Of a stretch of 5,051 nucleotides of DNA, positions 4,045 to 5,051 are shown in pieces. The notes under the pieces are model-generated. The model was not told the DNA's origin and made no database searches. It saw only the letters and a program-made list of their open reading frames with translations. Both the position numbers and the translations under genes were made by a program. Numbering within the stretch: position 1 is the first letter of the stretch; the number at the start of each line of letters is the position of its first letter. The stretch is from a bacterium (GTDB taxonomy: Bacteria > Oederibacteriota > JAJYGY01): the NCBI GenBank assembly GCA_021790555.1, contig JAJYGY010000181.1, positions 1-5,051 on the forward strand, in the 5' to 3' direction.

Positions 4045-5051
4045 TTGAAGGCCTTGCGTGTTTGTCGAGCTCTTTTGACATCCGAGATCAGCGTCTCTCG
4101 CACTGTTTCCGGGCGCCCTTTTTGGGCGGCGGGTCTGCTTTGCCTTCTGGCCCTGGCCTCCCAGGCCCGGGCCGGCGGGGCCGTGCCCACGCTTTCCCTC
4201 AACGTACCGCCCGCCTTCCGTGACGACGCGGCCGGCCAGGTGTACCAGGCCGTCATCACCAACCCCCTCAGCAATACCCTCACCGCCACGGGCCTGCAGC
4301 TGCTGGTCACCATCCCGGCCACGGGTTACGCCTTTTTGACGCCTTCGGTCGCCACCCTGCCGCTGACCAGCACGGTGGTGACCCCGGGCAGCCCGGTTTC
4401 CATCGGCCTCACCCAGACCGCGCTGGCCCCCGGCCAGGCCATCACCGTGTCCTGGAACATGCCCACCACCTGCGCGGCCCCGCCCGGCCAGCAGGCGCTG
4501 GGCGTGCAGCTGAACTACACGGGGGGCAGCACCACGGCCAACCAGGCGGTCACCATCCAGCCCGCCCTGCTGGCCGTCACCCTGGCGCCGGTGGCGCCCC
4601 TGCCCTTCAACGTGCAGGTGGGACAGGCGATGACCCTGCGCGCCACCATCTCCAACGAGGGAACGGGCACGGCCTTCCAGGTGCCCTTCGGCGCCCAGTG
4701 GGGAAGCGGCCTGGGGGACGCGGCCGTGGTCGGCGGGCTGGGCCCGGTCATCAGCGGATCCTCGGCCTCGGTCACGCTCACCAGCCTGGCGGCCGGCGGT
4801 TCTGCCAGCTTCGACCTGCGGCTGACGGCCCTGTCCTGCAGCAACCTTTCCGTGCTCTCCACGGCCATCAACCCCTGCGACAACACCAACGCTCCGCTGG
4901 CCTCGGCCGCGCCCCAGCTCACCCTGCTGCAGCCCAACGTGGCCATCTCCGCGCCTTCGGTCAGCCTGCCCTACGGCGGCGCCGCGGGCGTGACCGTGAC
5001 GGTGACCCCGGCCGCTGCGGCCGGCGCGCCCGCGACGGTGCGCGAGGAGCC
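4045..5051 (+). CDS. Exported repeat protein with DUF11/CARDB-like modules (5' part, open at right edge)
   Basis: The frame is open from the TGA at 4012-4014 to the window end and contains no ATG near its beginning. I chose TTG 4045 because GGAG (4034-4037) lies 7 nt upstream; TTG 4030, 4039 and 4054 are alternatives. At least 335 residues are visible. Residues 1-43 form a Sec-type signal: a basic start (MKALRVCRALL), a longish n-region, a hydrophobic core (FWAAGLLCLLALA, about 26-38) and a likely cleavage after ARA (43). The mature part is rich in Thr, Val, Ala and Gly. It shows modules of about 125 residues beginning near residues 47, 172 and 296. They share a hydrophobic/proline opening (QPALLAVTLAPV; QPNVAISAPSV) and an ATISNEGTGTAF-type strand, as in DUF11 or CARDB adhesin-like repeats. 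C143 and C265 occupy equivalent places. A cell-surface or secreted structural role is inferred; no catalytic motif is seen. Confidence 0.8.
   Translation, partial: MKALRVCRALLTSEISVSRTVSGRPFWAAGLLCLLALASQARAGGAVPTLSLNVPPAFRDDAAGQVYQAVITNPLSNTLTATGLQLLVTIPATGYAFLTPSVATLPLTSTVVTPGSPVSIGLTQTALAPGQAITVSWNMPTTCAAPPGQQALGVQLNYTGGSTTANQAVTIQPALLAVTLAPVAPLPFNVQVGQAMTLRATISNEGTGTAFQVPFGAQWGSGLGDAAVVGGLGPVISGSSASVTLTSLAAGGSASFDLRLTALSCSNLSVLSTAINPCDNTNAPLASAAPQLTLLQPNVAISAPSVSLPYGGAAGVTVTVTPAAAAGAPATVREE

Noticed and set aside
4011..4080. Extra TTGACA boxes at 4011-4016 and 4075-4080
   Set aside because: Neither has a plausible -10 hexamer at 16-18 bp, so they are probably chance copies.
4011..4223. 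Rightward open frame (70 codons) overlapping the start of the exported protein
   Set aside because: It becomes a Gly/Pro/Arg-rich low-complexity sequence where the other frame encodes a clear signal peptide, so it is a shadow frame.
4515..4946. Leftward open frame (143 codons) opposite the exported protein
   Set aside because: The rightward frame has a signal peptide, internal repeats and a promoter; the leftward one shows no motif and is a strand shadow.

Overview
The window looks like a GC-rich bacterial chromosome (coding DNA roughly 60-70 % GC) with AAGGAGG-type ribosome binding sites and a consensus-like sigma70 promoter. An exported beta-rich surface protein fits a Gram-negative-type or related bacterium. 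Nothing here fixes a genus.

Layout. (1) Positions 1-138 are left flank. The only coding candidate is the 5' end of a leftward gene whose N-terminus is hydrophobic; it runs off the window. (2) Positions 139-3248 hold a 3.1-kb insertion element bounded by perfect 17-bp inverted repeats (139-155 and 3232-3248) and a possible 3-bp target duplication, TAC. All three of its genes read leftward: a large IS481/IS3-type DDE integrase (3164 to 1251), a small basic protein with a predicted HTH, coiled coil and AT-hook (1765 to 1130), and a second, divergent DDE integrase with exact D35E spacing (1254 to 160). The three genes occupy three different frames and overlap heavily. (3) Positions 3252-3799 are the right flank: a 3' gene portion or small gene with a TPR-like C-terminus, probably truncated by the element. 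(4) Positions 3800-4044 are an AT-rich intergenic island with a strong sigma70-like promoter. (5) From 4045 to the end is the start of an exported repeat protein with DUF11/CARDB-like modules, beginning at a TTG codon and open at the window end.

How it may work together. The element appears to be one interlocked unit, not two nested insertions. The internal ribosome binding site of the middle gene lies inside the first integrase frame. The middle and last genes overlap across an A8 run that could fuse them by slippage, as in OrfA/OrfB of the IS3 family. The striking point is that two complete but dissimilar DDE catalytic triads sit inside one pair of ends. That raises the possibility of a two-integrase transposase, or of an element that captured a second recombinase. 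This is inference from sequence; no database comparison was possible.
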